The notes below the pieces were generated by a model. The model was not told the DNA's origin and made no database searches. It worked only from the letters and a program-made list of their open reading frames with translations. From NCBI GenBank assembly GCA_036936605.1, contig JAUPFV010000001.1, positions 171,882,386-171,946,385 on the forward strand: 64,000 nt of DNA, read 5' to 3'. Of this stretch, positions 23,437 through 35,230 are shown piece by piece (within the stretch, counting starts at the first letter, position 1; each line of letters begins with the position of its first letter). The stretch is from Limnanthes douglasii subsp. nivea. Lineage: Eukaryota > Streptophyta > Magnoliopsida > Brassicales > Limnanthaceae. A program made the translations under genes and the position numbers.

Positions 23437-23585
23437 CTTATTTTTATTGTATCCCAGAAATTCTGAGGCGGTATAAGATTCTCAAAAAATATACTAAGGA
23501 AATGTTTTCCAAGTTAACAACATGGACGAAAAAAGAGTTGGACAATAGGTTCCACTCGGATTTCTTGCCCAACGTGTTAAGTTAA
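23437..23585 (+). pseudogene. Fragment of a Tat antisense gene (start of exon 2)
   Basis: Across about 140 bases this matches, in opposite orientation, the Tat-3 antisense gene at about 51150-51010. Both have a TTGGCTTATTT... pyrimidine stretch, a TATCCCAG acceptor, then frames IPEILRRYKIL and FHSDFLP (FHSAFLP in Tat-3). The Tat-4 counterpart starts LPKKFGDYL and contains NWENRFHKAF. The 3' splice site at 23456 is therefore recognisable, and this is the beginning of exon 2. Nothing of exon 1 or the coiled-coil part is visible. It sits immediately left of Tat-2. Confidence 0.75.
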
Positions 23586-23589
23586 GAGA

Positions 23590-23975
23590 CCAAATGTTAC
23601 TTAACATGAAGGACCAATGCATGAACACAAAACAAACGAATATGGTATGTTTTGGGGTCCCTTAAATTTGTAATAGCTATTGATAAGGGAATTATTTGTT
23701 GTGCTTTAGGCTTTGTTTTATATCGGGTTTAGTTGTGTTAATTCACCATTATCAACAAGTCTAATAGATACTTTATGTATAATTGGGAATTAGAGCTCTA
23801 ATACCCACATTGGTCACTATAAATATAACTTGTCACTCCCACTTGGGAGCGGTGAACAATCATTACTTTATTCTAAAAAATTAAATATTATTTCTATGAT
23901 TCTAGTTATCTTCTCTTTATATTTTAACTCTCTAAACATTATGATGAACTGAATCTGGACTCATCTGTGGTGACC
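23590..23975 (+). mobile_element. Candidate 5' LTR of Tat-2
   Basis: Contains a TATA box (CTATAAATATAA, about 23817-23830) followed by an R/U5-like stretch and ends GTGACCA at 23975. The Tat-4 LTR also ends AGTGACCA when read on its own strand. It lies directly upstream of gag-like sequence on the same strand. The left end is a guess. No second copy was identified, so this rests on position, TATA box and the shared terminal sequence. Confidence 0.45.
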
Positions 23976-24036
23976 AAAATGGAAGTGATATTCAGAGTGG
24001 TACACATAAACTTTCTTTTAAAACTGTACCTTCAAA

Positions 24037-24448
24037 CTAACTTTCACGACTTTGAACAGTACATCATCCCTCGACTATCGCGTTTGGTTGCAGATAGTCC
24101 CTTGACTTTCAAATGTTCATTGAGAGTCTCTGGACTATCGCATTTGGATAAAGTTAGTCCAGAAGATCCTTTGATCCATGAGAGGCTGCCACCTGTCACC
24201 ATAGTCCCCGGATTTTTGTATCACAACTAGTCCTTTGAGTTTATCTCTCCTTCGTTTTGGGTTTGCCATAAACTCAAGGGACTATGGTGACAGGTGGCAG
24301 CCTCTCATGGATCAAAGGATCTTCTGGACTAACTTTATCCAAATGCGATAGTCTAGGGACTGTCAACGGACATTTGAAAGTCGAGGGACTATCTGCCACC
24401 AAACGCGATAATCGAGGGATGATGTATTGTTCAAAACCTAACTTTCAC
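24037..24448. mobile_element. Fold-back (Mutator-type) miniature element with 11-bp direct repeat
   Basis: A 390-base element (24048-24437) made almost entirely of two long inverted arms of roughly 190 bases separated by a short loop near 24235. The left end reads GACTTTGAACAGTACATCATC and the right end, inverted, GTTTTGAACAATACATCATC. The arms stay closely matched through GATCCATGAGAGGCTGCCACC. It is flanked by identical 11-base repeats CTAACTTTCAC (24037-24047, 24438-24448). Fold-back structure with 9-11-bp target duplications fits non-autonomous Mutator-like elements. It has no coding capacity and interrupts the Tat-2 leader. The transcript would be a long hairpin. Confidence 0.85.
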
Positions 24449-25329
24449 TTTATGTTTTTTCGAGAGTATAGTGTAGTAGTATAGACATACAAAGAGCATC
24501 ATGTACAATTATCACCTCAAGGGGTGATGATATACGAGATGGGTTGAGAAACCCTCTTAATTAGACTATTTCACAAACTTAGCTTGAGGAGTTAAGACAA
24601 TAATTAATGCCCGAAGTTACAATACTTTGATCCGAAAAGGATACATTTGCCGAAGTGGCCATCTTCCAAGGTGAGAAGGATGTTTTAACTAGTAGACATG
24701 CAGTCTTATAATATGAGATCCAGAACGAGACAAGCCTAGAGATAATGGAGAATGATGACTTCGAGAATACATGACCTTATTCAGGCCGAACTTATCGCTA
24801 TGTAAGATAAGATTATTGGGTAAACATCGTTATATATACTCTACTAATAGTGATAGCGAGAAGCACCCGTCTCCTTATAGGCTCAGACATTGTCAAATAT
24901 ATTAAAAGAGTACCAGAAGCGAACACCATTCGAGGTCCAAATGAACAAGAGAATTTAGGAGAGAGATGCGTAGAGACTGTGGTACTAAGAAAAGAAGGGG
25001 AGCGCGAGACATGACTACGACTATAGATTTTGAACGAACCAAACTCAATCCAGAAGCTCATCAAACATATGAAAATTCCTTAAGTTGTATTTTCTCATGG
25101 GGCTTAGTAGCAACTATTTTAACCCACTCTCAAATCGCATGTTGTATTTTAGCCTACGGGACAAAACCCCGGTGTGTACTAGCATGAGGTTCTTGAATAA
25201 AGGTCAATATATGAAAACCAAGCGTCGATATACGACGTAAGGTCACAATATCACGTGGACCTTTATTTGGCTTCATGCATTAGTATAAGAGCCTTTTCTA
25301 TAGTCTTTTGATTCCATAGATCTTGGCAA

Positions 25330-26430
25330 TCGAAGTATCACGTAAGTTTGATCTGAATAAAATGGAGAAGCACGAAAGACCAAGTGATAAAAAAACAGGA
25401 GATCAAATATTTTGAGAACATCATGATAAGTTTTCAGTATGATGATCCACTTTTATGTCGAGCATTCTTAATTATCTTTATAGATTATGCTTTGATATGG
25501 TCTAATCAGTTGGCTCCAAGGTCTATTACCAACTATGAAATATTATTGACCTTTTCCATGCATTAGTTTGTTATAATTAATATGATAAAGGTCACGATTA
25601 ATATATTATGCATTGTAGACAAGAGAACGTGAAACGTTTGAGAGATTATACCTAGTTTTTTGTACAAACCAAAAATAGTATTGAGTACTATAATAAGGAT
25701 GACATGTGTTTCGTTTAGACTTGGATTTCCCAAGGAAATTAGTTGAGTGTGTAATGAAAAAAATGATTGGACGTTCGGGGATTTGTTGGGGCAAGTAGAA
25801 TCTCAAATTAGGATTGAGGATATTATACATCTTCAGTTGGTTCCGAACAACCAGCCTCAACAAAACTACCAGCCTCATTACCTGATTCTAATTGTCACTT
25901 TGGCTGCATATTGGGCACCTCAAGTAGTGGAACAAATTCAAATAACATATCATATCTTATGGCTTCCCGCAGTCTCGTCCTTTCCAAGTTCAAAACCAAT
26001 GCATTTATAGTCAAATACAATTGACTCTGAGTCGAAGTAGAACAACAATTAAAGGTCGGGATGACCGAAAAAACAAGTGAAGAACACATAAATTCTTTAT
26101 AGAGCTAACCTAGAGTGTGGCATCAATGTTTCATAAGAAAAAATAAGGATCATGTGCAGTTCAAACCTTCTCCCCTAATAACCAAACCTTGGGATGATAG
26201 AATTGGGAAGCTCTGCAAGTACCATAATGATATCAGTCATTGGACGAGGGATTGTATAGCTTTGAAGGAATATATCTAAAGCCTTATTGATAATGAGAAA
26301 TTATCACAATATGTGAGGAATAACACTAGATGTCAAATGAGCGTTAGAAATAGTTCATGGTCCGCTAGATTAGGTGGATCAGGGACCCAATTGACTACTC
26401 CAAAAAAGTATAATAATTACATGGTAAATT
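25330..26430 (+). pseudogene. Tat-2 gag remnant
   Basis: Gag forms the particle that packages element RNA. At 25430-25565 the frame reads DPLLCRAF and then IIFIDYALIWSNQLAPRSI, matching the retrotransposon gag pattern D--MCRAF--TL-G-A--WF--LPP-SI. At about 26205-26330 it reads LCKYHNDISHWTRDCIALKEYI followed by SLIDNEKLSQYV. This aligns with Tat-4 (HNDIGHTTDDFIALKQEV, then LIERGKLGAYV). The CCHC-like H-N-D-I-H motif is the gag zinc-binding segment of Tat elements. Several stops and shifts are present. Confidence 0.75.
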
Positions 26431-26439
26431 TCATCCAAT

Positions 26440-28230
26440 AAATGATTTTTTTTTATTTGAAAAAATTAATACCTAAACCCATACACGGATTGTCATATGG
26501 TAGGAGCTATCTTAGGGGGGGATATATTGACTCAGACCCATATCTCCATATAGTCCTTAAGGGAGATGACTTAAGTGTAGGTTTGGGTCTTCTTACTATT
26601 TTTGAGGGATATTCAATTTCAAGGATACAGTAAATGGCATGTTAGGAGCCTAGAAGCACAATTGCATGGAAGAACGTTCTCTCATCTCATTTGGGCGTCC
26701 TACCCCTTATTATATTCAAATATGATAACCTTTGAGATATTTCTAGCCCTTCTGAGGATGTCATATTAATAAATGAATATGTGAAAGGGGAGGAGATCCG
26801 GACGATCTTGATAAATACTAGAGATTCTGCTAAATATATTTTTCAAAGGATATGATCATATGAGGAGCCCTTCTATTATACGTTATTCGAGCATGGCAGT
26901 GGTTAAATTTACCAGGGTAAGTGCTATTATCACCATAGAGTTTGAAATGGATGTGATTTTTGGCAAAGTATAGTTCAAAAAACGATATGAGTACTTTTTA
27001 TGATGCTCGGTCACCCAAATTCTTATAATTCAATCTTTAAAAATTATTCTTTCAGATGGAGACGTTATGCTATATTAGGTTCATACATATGAAAACCCAG
27101 TAAATATGCTTCCTGAACCGGTGACAATGACCAAGTTCAAGCACTACTTGGAATTGGTTCATATCGGAAGCATGTGAGACTCTTGCAGGGGGCATGTAGA
27201 GCTACAATTGTATTTTATTTAGTGAAATCAAAACCAAAGTGGAGAATTTTGAAAGTATGATTCTAACTTGGTAAACAAATCATAACCAATGGAATGCATC
27301 GGTTGTATTGGCATATGCGTCGTCGAGGCATCGACTGCATAAGCCTAAGCATTATCGAGGCATTGGTTTATTCAGTTAAGGTATTGGTTGCTTTAGATTA
27401 AAGATTTTGTTAAAGATGAGAAAATTATTATACCATAATGTTATCATCTAATTTATTAACTACTTTAGTTAGGATGCCATTAGTAAAACCGAGCATGTTC
27501 ACCCGCTAGTAATCTTTTGGCAAAGCTATTGGCTTTTACGGTTGGGAAGACATTGGTAAAATCGAGCGAGGTAATAAACCTGGGTGCCTTTGGATGAGGC
27601 AAATAATGGTTTGGAATAAAGAACAACAGATGAGGTAAAGTATGAATTAGCCAAGATGTTGACAATATAGACTTAAGTTGTTAAATATGACTGCTCGTAT
27701 GAGGTGTCAGTTACAATGGTTAGATCGATCTCTATTATACCATAATCAGTTACTTCTTGTTACAACAAAAATGGTTATTTCTATTGAGGAGTTTATTACA
27801 TCCTATTTTGGATAGAGATTGACATAAAACATTATAAATAGTACTACTTGGACATTGAATAGGCTGACAAAAATTAGTGAAATATGCAACAGAGTAAGAG
27901 ATAAAAAAAACTTAGTAGACCATAGAGTGGTCTTGGAAGAGTATCGAGTGTGAGCTCATGAATTTAATTTTTTTGTAAACAATGGCTTTCTGTGTTATTT
28001 TAATCTTATATAGTGTTTTTACTATAGAACAACCACATGAATGAAATTTGTTTTGGCTCAAAGTGGTCATAGGAAAGTTATCGAGCCACTATATAGCAAT
28101 CGTCAGCAAGTCTTGGTTTGACTGAATGCATGTAATGCTTCAACCATCCATCAGTGCTTGAAGTATGTGGTAGGATACACAGTGGTGGCGGTCCAGATAG
28201 ACCATAATGTTACATCCTTAACACTAAATA
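26440..28230 (+). pseudogene. Tat-2 protease remnant, split by about 1 kb of unrelated DNA
   Basis: The frame at 26442-26633 (YIDSDPY, LTIFEG) aligns with the Tat-4 pre-protease segment (YLDPDPTR, LTIFGG). At about 26760-26860 DVILINEYVKGEEIRTILIN aligns with DVVVIGASIGGNEIRRILVD. The catalytic DTGSS has become NTRDS, removing the aspartate. VVKFTRVSAIITIEFEMDVI (about 26895) and FKKRYEYFL continue the match to about 27050. The next expected segment, LNACNASTIHQCLKYVV (Tat-4: MHAVASTVHQCLKYAV), appears only at about 28110. The intervening 27060-28090 is therefore an insertion. Confidence 0.7.
27060..28095 (+). mobile_element. About 1-kb insertion in the Tat-2 protease, possible solo LTR
   Basis: The DNA between the two protease halves has no coding capacity and no counterpart in Tat-4. 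It contains a TATA box (ATTATAAATAG, about 27832-27842) followed by a pyrimidine-poor leader-like stretch and lacks long inverted ends. This fits a solo LTR of another family, but I could not identify the target duplication or exact ends by eye. Confidence 0.35.
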
Positions 28231-28599
28231 AAAAGGAAAATAAAAAGAGAAAAATAGAAAAAGAAAAAGAATAAAATGCATGACTAACAATTTTTTAGGC
28301 CTCTAATGAGGGCCAGATTTTGTTGGTGATCCTAGAGAGTCCCCGATATTTCTTGTACCAAGAAAATATATTAAGGTGCATCATTTCGAATAATTAAAAA
28401 ACTTAAGGATCCGGATAGAACTACCAGGGTCTTTAAGGAAAGAGTTAATTGATTTTTTGTCAAAAACTTAGATTGTTTTGCATGGTCTAACAAATATGTC
28501 ACTTGAGTCACAAATGAGGCCAGTATCACAAAACATGAGATGAAGGTGGATAAATTATCAAGTGTAGGCCATATCATAGAATCTCAATACACTACATGA

Positions 28600-31440
28600 A
28601 AGACTAACCCAATCTTGGTGAAGAAGAAGAATGAGAGCTAAAGGATGTGTGTCGACTTCATTGATCTAACAAAGCTTTTCCTAAAGATCATTTCTCGGCT
28701 AAAATAGTGGACTAGTTGGTAGATTCAACTTTTTAGAATAAGCTTGTGTTGTTCATGAACGCATGTTCTGGCTATAACCAAATTCAAATGCAGCATTTGG
28801 ACAAAAAAACACAATATTTGTTACAGATTGAGGCTTGCATTGTTATAATGTAAGCATTTTGGCTTGAATAATGTAAACTAAACGTATCATCGACTGATCA
28901 ACAAGTATTTTGTTTCTCGTATTAGAATAAATGTCGAGGTATACATCGATGATATGCTGGTTAAAAGTAAGGAATATTGATGCAAATCTCCGACCTTGTG
29001 GACATCTTTTAGAAAGCTAAGGACATAAAACTTGTAACTAAACTAAGAAATGTGCATGTTCGGGGTTTTATTTACAAAATTCCTTGGTTACTTGGTTAGT
29101 GAGAAGGGTACTAAGGTTGATCCATCATAGTTAGAGGCTTTGACCTTCATGCAACCACGCTGAACCTTTAATGAGATCCAGATTTTGACCAGAAGACTGC
29201 CGACGCTCAATAGGTTTATTTCCTGATCTTTGGACAGATGCACTTCTTTCTTTCAGGTTCTTTGAAAGGCTAACAATTTTCAATGGTACAACCATTGCAA
29301 TGAAACATATATTAAGATGAAGTAGCACATTTCCTTTTCAAATAATTTTTACAAACCTATCCCATGAGAGAAGATATATATATATATATATATGTGGTTG
29401 TATCTGAACATGTTGTAAAAAGTTCTTATTTGGAAAAAGGGAAGTTGAATGAAACTATTCAACTAAGTAAGTAAACGTTTATTACTAGTGGAGAAGTTCA
29501 CCTTGTTTTTTATTTTCGTAACAAGAAAGTGAAGACCTGACTGTAGGGGCTCTTTATTATGGTTTAAACATCCTTTCTTTTCCAAAACATCTTGAAAAAT
29601 TAATACATCTCAAGTAGGATAACCCAATGGTTGGTAGAGTTGAAGGATTTCAATATTACCCATAAACCAACGACTGTTATCAAAGCTCAGACTAGCTAAT
29701 TTTCTTACGAAGTTCCATGTATAAATAAATGAACTCGCCCGAGACTTTGAGGCCGGAGTGGTTAGTCTAAGCTGATGGAGGGTCAAATGCATGACTCGTT
29801 TGGGATAAATAATAAATCACATTATCTGCTTCGGTTTAAGTATCGAATAATGAAGTCGGGTACTAAGCTGCAATTGTGGGGCTTCAGTTAGGTCGTGTTA
29901 TTGGGGGTGAAGATGGTATGGTTGGTAAGTGACTATCAACTCATGATAAATCAAGCTATGGTACATGTAAAGGTGTGAAATAAAAATTTGATTAAGTATC
30001 TTAAAGTGTTTAGATCTTAGGCACACCGCTTTGAAAGTATCCATCACGACCAAGTGTCAATGATCAAAATTTCAAGCATATTGTTTGGCTTCGATAACTT
30101 GCTATGAGATCGAATTGTGGGTAACTCTGTAGAAATATCCTTCAATTGATAATGAGTGGGATCTAAATCATGAGCAAACCTTCTAGAATAATGATATTGA
30201 GGCCGAGGATTGGAGGATTGAAATCCAAAACTTTCTAAATAATGATTTTTTTCATTGAGGACAAAGCTGCAATTCGAAGGCTAAAATTCAAAGTAAAAAT
30301 ATTTATATTTCTATGAGCGAATTTATATAAAAAACACTTAATCTGATTTTTGTTGCAATGATTGGGCCTCGAATAATCATCCATGATTTTTAAGGATATC
30401 TATTGTGGGGCTGGTTCGAGGTAGGTTTAAGATGTTTACTTAAATAGTTTTCTTAGTAGGGTTTAATTGGCCGACGATATTGACTGACGCTATAAAATTG
30501 GTGAAAATATGACTTTTGCTAATATTTTGCTAATATAATTTATTATCTAGTCATTCCACTATGATCAATCTCCAAAGCCTTACTTTTTGACAGATATGGC
30601 ATTGACCTGGTTAGACATTTACCTAATACTTTGGGAGATCGTAAGCATATCATTTTTGTTGTGAATTAGTTTTCAAAGTGGATGGAGGCTGAATCGCTCT
30701 TTATGATAATTGCCAAGAACATGATTAATTATATTCTGAATGATATATGTTATAGGTTTGGGCTCTAAAGTTCTATTACCACAGAAAACAGTCTTTAGTT
30801 TCAATATCTTGAGAAAACCTATTTTCCCAAAGTATAAGAATGAAGAAATATTTCTCTATCCATTTTCACCATTGAGATAATGGTCACATATAGGTAAATA
30901 ACCAAAGCATCTTAGACAATATGAAGAAAAACTTAATAGGGAATGCGAGAAAGTGGCCAAATTATCTCAAAAAAGTGTTATGGGCTGATAGAACCACTTC
31001 TCAAACCGCCATAAGCAAGACGCCTTTTACCCTGGTATATGGTATAAATGTTGTGGTATCTGCATAAAGGGATTTGATATATTTTAGGGTCTCTAATTAC
31101 TCTTAAGAGGAAAACGGGGAAGGAAAAATGGTCGAACGGAATTCGCTAGAAGAGAGGAATAAAGGATCACTTGTAAATCCAACATTACCCAACCCTTATG
31201 AGGAGTAGATACACCTCAAAGGTCAAATGACGCGAATTCAAAGTGGAAGATATGACCTTAACAAAATTTTGTATGCATATTAAAGATAAAAAATTTGGAA
31301 AACTTGATCCGCACTGATAAAACCCATACACCGTGACTCAAAGAGTTAAAACCGACATGTATAAATTGATGGATAAAGAATAAAGGAAACTTCAGAACTC
31401 ATGGAACATCAAACACCTCATACTATATTTTATGTGAATT
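28600..31440 (+). pseudogene. Tat-2 reverse transcriptase, RNase H and integrase remnant
   Basis: Reverse transcriptase: VCRLH then KAFPKDHFS (about 28655; Tat-4 has MCIDFTDLNRVCPKD), VDSTF, and FMNACSGYNQIQM (about 28755), where the first catalytic Asp is Asn; YIDDM-like GIHR-YAG follows near 28945. RNase H is poorly preserved (29400-30200). Integrase is recognisable at 30570-31300: TWLDIYLI, FGSKVLLPQKT (from TTDNGPQF), SHIGK (from QANGQ), and the end KLDPH, QRVKTDMYKLMDKE, SWNIKHLILYF near 31290-31435. Stops in every frame show an old copy. Confidence 0.75.
29373..29393. repeat. (AT)n microsatellite
   Basis: About 21 bases of uninterrupted TA dinucleotides within the Tat-2 RNase H region. 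Similar short runs occur at about 34639-34662 and 38366-38384. Confidence 0.9.
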
Positions 31441-31684
31441 TTTATTTATTATATATAATTTATATTATAATAAATCATTTGTAAATTGTGAAAGGACCAT
31501 TGGTGTACTTTTTCATATCCTGATCGCGCATGAAGGTTTTAATGAGGTTCTGCATAACCGACATATTAATGAAACATTTTTCATAATTTTGATTTCATTT
31601 TGGTAGGGCCCAAAGTGTAAGTAACCTAGTTTTGGATACTTACGAACCTAATAAGTATATTCCGATCTACATATTTGCAATTTT

Positions 31685-32090
31685 TCCGACCTTAAATGAT
31701 CTAATCAGAGCCCCAATTTGCGATTATGTTATTATTCACGAGCCATATACTTCAAAAATGTTCCAACAGTTGTTGGTCGAGGTAAAAGTACAAAATGAGA
31801 ATGATACACTTGTACTTAAGCCTACAAAAATATCTCAAACCGTGGTGTATGAAAGTCGAGCTCGACATCATGAGAAAATAATTATGTTCAGCCCATATAC
31901 CTCAGAACGAATTCCAACTTTTGTTGGTCAATGCAAAGCCTAGTGTTTGGAGTGAATGATAATATTCAGACCAAACACCTTGTTAGGGTTTCCAAATTTA
32001 GTTGGTCGAGACAAGGTCCAATACTTGAAGAAATATTATGAGCTTAACATATATTTTTATCAAACCCTTGGTTCATCACCTTCATATTGG
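31685..32090 (+). repeat. Degenerate tandem array of about 76-bp units in the Tat-2 spacer
   Basis: A GTTGGTCGAG-like word preceded by TTCCAA recurs at about 31773, 31849 (degenerate), 31924 and 32002, a spacing of about 76 bases. CCATATAC followed by TTC/CTC recurs at 31743 and 31893, exactly two units apart. The array lies between the end of pol and the antisense gene. Comparable arrays occupy the same place in Tat-3 (35-bp unit) and, weakly, in Tat-4. The open frame at 31632-31943 is a by-product of the array. Confidence 0.6.
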
Positions 32091-32329
32091 CATGAGCCCA
32101 TCGTGTTATATAAAAAAGGTTAACAAGTAAAAAACGTGACTTTACATACAAAAAAATAGTATGATAAGATAAGAGACCAAAGGATCTCAAGGAACATATT
32201 ACAAAATGGCCCAGCTATCCGTAAATTTAATGATTCATCGAGACTTTAAAATATAACAAGTGACCTGACCATCGAGGGATTTTACTTAAATAAATAAAAA
32301 GAAAAACATTCAGTATTCTTTTGGTATCG

Positions 32330-35220
32330 GGATTAAGTTTTAAATGGTGGAAGGATTATTCTGAGCAATTGAGAGATCATTTTCATCCATGTGAAGAATG
32401 GTCAAAGCATCATGAAATTCGGTTTGATGAGCATCATCTGCAAAGGAGTCCAAGTCTATAAAGTCCTTCAAATATGTACTCTAATTACATTTTTCTTCCT
32501 TATTTTCCTTTTTTCATAGAGAGAGCTTTGAACTCAAGGGATACCCCTGGTGGACATTTTTTCTTGGGAACTTCTTCCTAGAATAGCCCAAGTTGAGCTC
32601 TAAAAAACATCTATGAAAACTGAGGACCCTATACTCTCAAATTGAGTCATCTTCCTCCTTAGTAGCTTTGTAGGGGACCTATAAATCCTTTGTAGTTTTT
32701 TCTTGTGCGGGTTGAAGCGACGATTCCATTGTCACGATCTTCTCTTGGAGATTATTAATGGTGCTCTCATGGGGTTCTATAGTGCTCTAAATCTTATCAA
32801 TGAGTCGCTCATAGACTTTGAGGTTATTATTATTGATATTATGGATCTCGGCCAAATGAGTTTATAAGGTCCATTTTTCAAATGAAACTTCCTCGCCATG
32901 AATCACAACTTGATAGGTTTCTTCATCAAACTGGATAGATCATGATATTTACCCTCATATTTGTATATTAATCTTTGCCTTATTACCCACATGTTATTAA
33001 AGGTATGCATGTAAAGTAAGAATACAATACATAAATCCTATCATCTTAGTTTGAATAAAAATATGAAGAAAGTTACCTTATTGTGCAATGTAATATGCCA
33101 CAAAACTCTACCGGGAAAGGACATGTTCATGACAACTAGGGCCGACTTCACAATGTTGATGTATCGACCCATGAGATTTTGAAGATCGTGATGGTCCAAA
33201 ATTACTACCGTGGATTTCTTATTAAGCTCTTACTTCAGGGTAATCCCTTGTGAACCTCAACTCGTTACAGACTCAGTATTAGCTTATTTCTCTTTCGTTC
33301 CCGTGACTTTTTTCCTTTTGGTTAGCAAGTGAATCTCCCAACTCCATCTCATTGGTGTTCTTAATTGGTTCAACTAATTTTGATGCCTCGACTTTGGGTT
33401 TGGCATAGTTAGAAACCTCATTGTCGTCATTATGTTTAGATTTTTTGGAGGAGTATCGTGTTTTTCATTATTAATTATGAGCTTAATAAGGGCTCAAATT
33501 GGGAGGGTCCAAACACAATTATTTCAGCAGGGCACCATTGCGCGTACAGACTAGTAGATCAAGATGGTCGAACACTCAAACATCCTTGGAATGTCAATCA
33601 CCTAAAGTTGTATTGATGCACTTTTTTTCCTCCCTGATGGCGCGGGGAAGTTTTTTAATGAGGCATCTAAGATCAGCCACTGGGATTTCCTTCTCACTCT
33701 CTTGGTTCAACCACTTCTTCGTATCATAAAAATTGGATTCAGTGAGATTTTTGGTCGTGAAACACTAGTAGAATTCGCACTCCCAATCATCTTCAACCCA
33801 CACACTCATCCTTTTAGATTATTCTTTACTTGTCTCATTCCACGAATGAAATAACTTTTTGCATTCTTAAAGGGGAAGAAGAAAGAGAGGTTAGTTATAA
33901 GAATAAAAAATATATATAATATAAGTTTAAGCAGTGATAAAGGACACTGAGGAAAGAATGTGTGGTCCAAGGTGGTCTAACGCTTACCGACACATTTCTA
34001 GAAAGTCATATCTCAAGGTGATTTCTACTACTAACATGACTCATGGTCTGGCAAGCCCCATTCATAAATATGAACCTTATCTTTCACTAGTCATTGACCT
34101 TAGTTAAATCCACCACGACTTCATGTTATTTCCAACTGAGAGGTAGTAGTCAAGATAAATGTTGTTAGCAGATACACTGCTTTGCATGATTGATCCCTCT
34201 ATCGACAAGCTAAGCTTTGAAACCCTAAAGGCGATGATATATGATACCATATTCCTCAATATATTAGGACTATCTTGAGTATATAAAAAATTTGTTAGGA
34301 TGAATAAACAACTCACGATTTGGTTGAGTGGAAATTTAACACCCCAGTCGAACATATCAATAAAGAATAAAAGCTCATCTGACATGGCAGAGATAGGGGT
34401 ATCAATGTCAATGGGTAATATTACTTTCATGTTTTTAGGGATATCGTATTTGGTTCAAAGAGTTTGGAGCTCTTCAGGTTTCTAATACGTGTAGGGGATC
34501 TTTTGTAGATCACTAAAGTAACAAGGGAGTATATCCATGAATATGAAGGGTAACTTCGTGTGGGAAGTATCTTCCCTAGAGTTTGGGGCTTTAACATTTT
34601 TCTTCGTTTCTTACGGTCTGAGGGTTTCAATCATTTTAATATATATATATATATATATATATCCATGTTTTTAAATGAGAGCCTAAAGTATTTTTTCCTA
34701 AGTTTGCAACGCTTTCGAACGAGTTTAGAGGTTGGGATCTTTTATTGAAAGGACTCACCCTTCTCACCGGGCTTTGAATCCATGTTCGCGGTTAGACCGA
34801 CATGGGGGCTCCGAGGCTAACCAGGGTGTCCCCTAGGACGCCCCTTGAGGCATTTGGCTTCTCGAGGTAATCTTAATCATTTTAGGTCTATATTTGATCA
34901 ATTTTGCCTCATAAGGATTGACTACCAGTTCAACTCCAAAGGAGGGTGAAGATTCATTCTAAAAATTATTGGCCTTAACCTCATAGGGTTCAACTTCTAG
35001 GGGTTCTAATTCGAGGGGTTGGTTTATTTCCAAAAGGTGATTCACTAAGTTAATATTCTTCCGTGCAATAACTAAAAAAATAAACGCAAAATAAAAAGGT
35101 ACCTTCAGTGAGGTTTGATGGGAAAAACAATCAAAGAAGTGGAGAAAAGGACACAGACCAGAGTAGATCTTCAAAAAGAAGGTATGATTTTGACGCATAG
35201 GTTTGAGCGGAGGTTTTGAC
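32330..35220 (-). pseudogene. Tat-2 antisense gene remnant
   Basis: On the minus strand, opposite to pol. The conserved core is in the frame 34430-34104: LPIDIDTPISAMSDELLFF, DMFDWGVKFPLNQIV and a downstream ASVSANNIYLDYY. Tat-4 has IPIDPETPMDCKQNEIVFF and ELFNWGLRFPLDPEIV at the same places. Further on (about 33740-33620), NFYDTKKWLNQESEKEIP resembles the exon 2 region, and the 33050-32400 part would be the coiled coil. A start near 35190 (MRQNHTFF) is possible. Frames are broken many times and a plus-strand pol fragment (33495-33618) sits inside. Confidence 0.7.
33495..33618 (+). pseudogene. Isolated pol C-terminal fragment inside the Tat-2 antisense gene
   Basis: The plus strand reads WEGPNTIISAGHHCAYRLVD then QDGRTLKHPWNVNHLKLY and a stop. 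This is the very end of a Tat integrase (Tat-4: WEGPYIMVERIKPGTYWLED, HPWNIEHLRMYLE). Tat-2's own pol end is already present at 31290-31435, so this is a second copy. It is better preserved than the surrounding Tat-2 sequence, which points to a later insertion or conversion. Confidence 0.75.
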
Positions 35221-35230
35221 ACCGTAAAAG

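Larger units (their letters stand above)
23590..35230 (+). mobile_element. Tat-2: old full-length Tat-lineage Ty3/gypsy element
   Basis: In order on the plus strand: candidate 5' LTR (to about 23975), fold-back insertion, gag (25330-26340), protease (26700-27060 and 28100-28230, split by about 1 kb of other DNA), reverse transcriptase and RNase H (28600 to about 30400), integrase (30500-31440) and a tandem-repeat spacer. The antisense gene (35220-32330) is on the minus strand. This is the same architecture as Tat-4, but every reading frame is broken many times. No convincing 3' LTR match to 23590-23975 was found beyond 35230, so the right end is uncertain. Confidence 0.75.
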
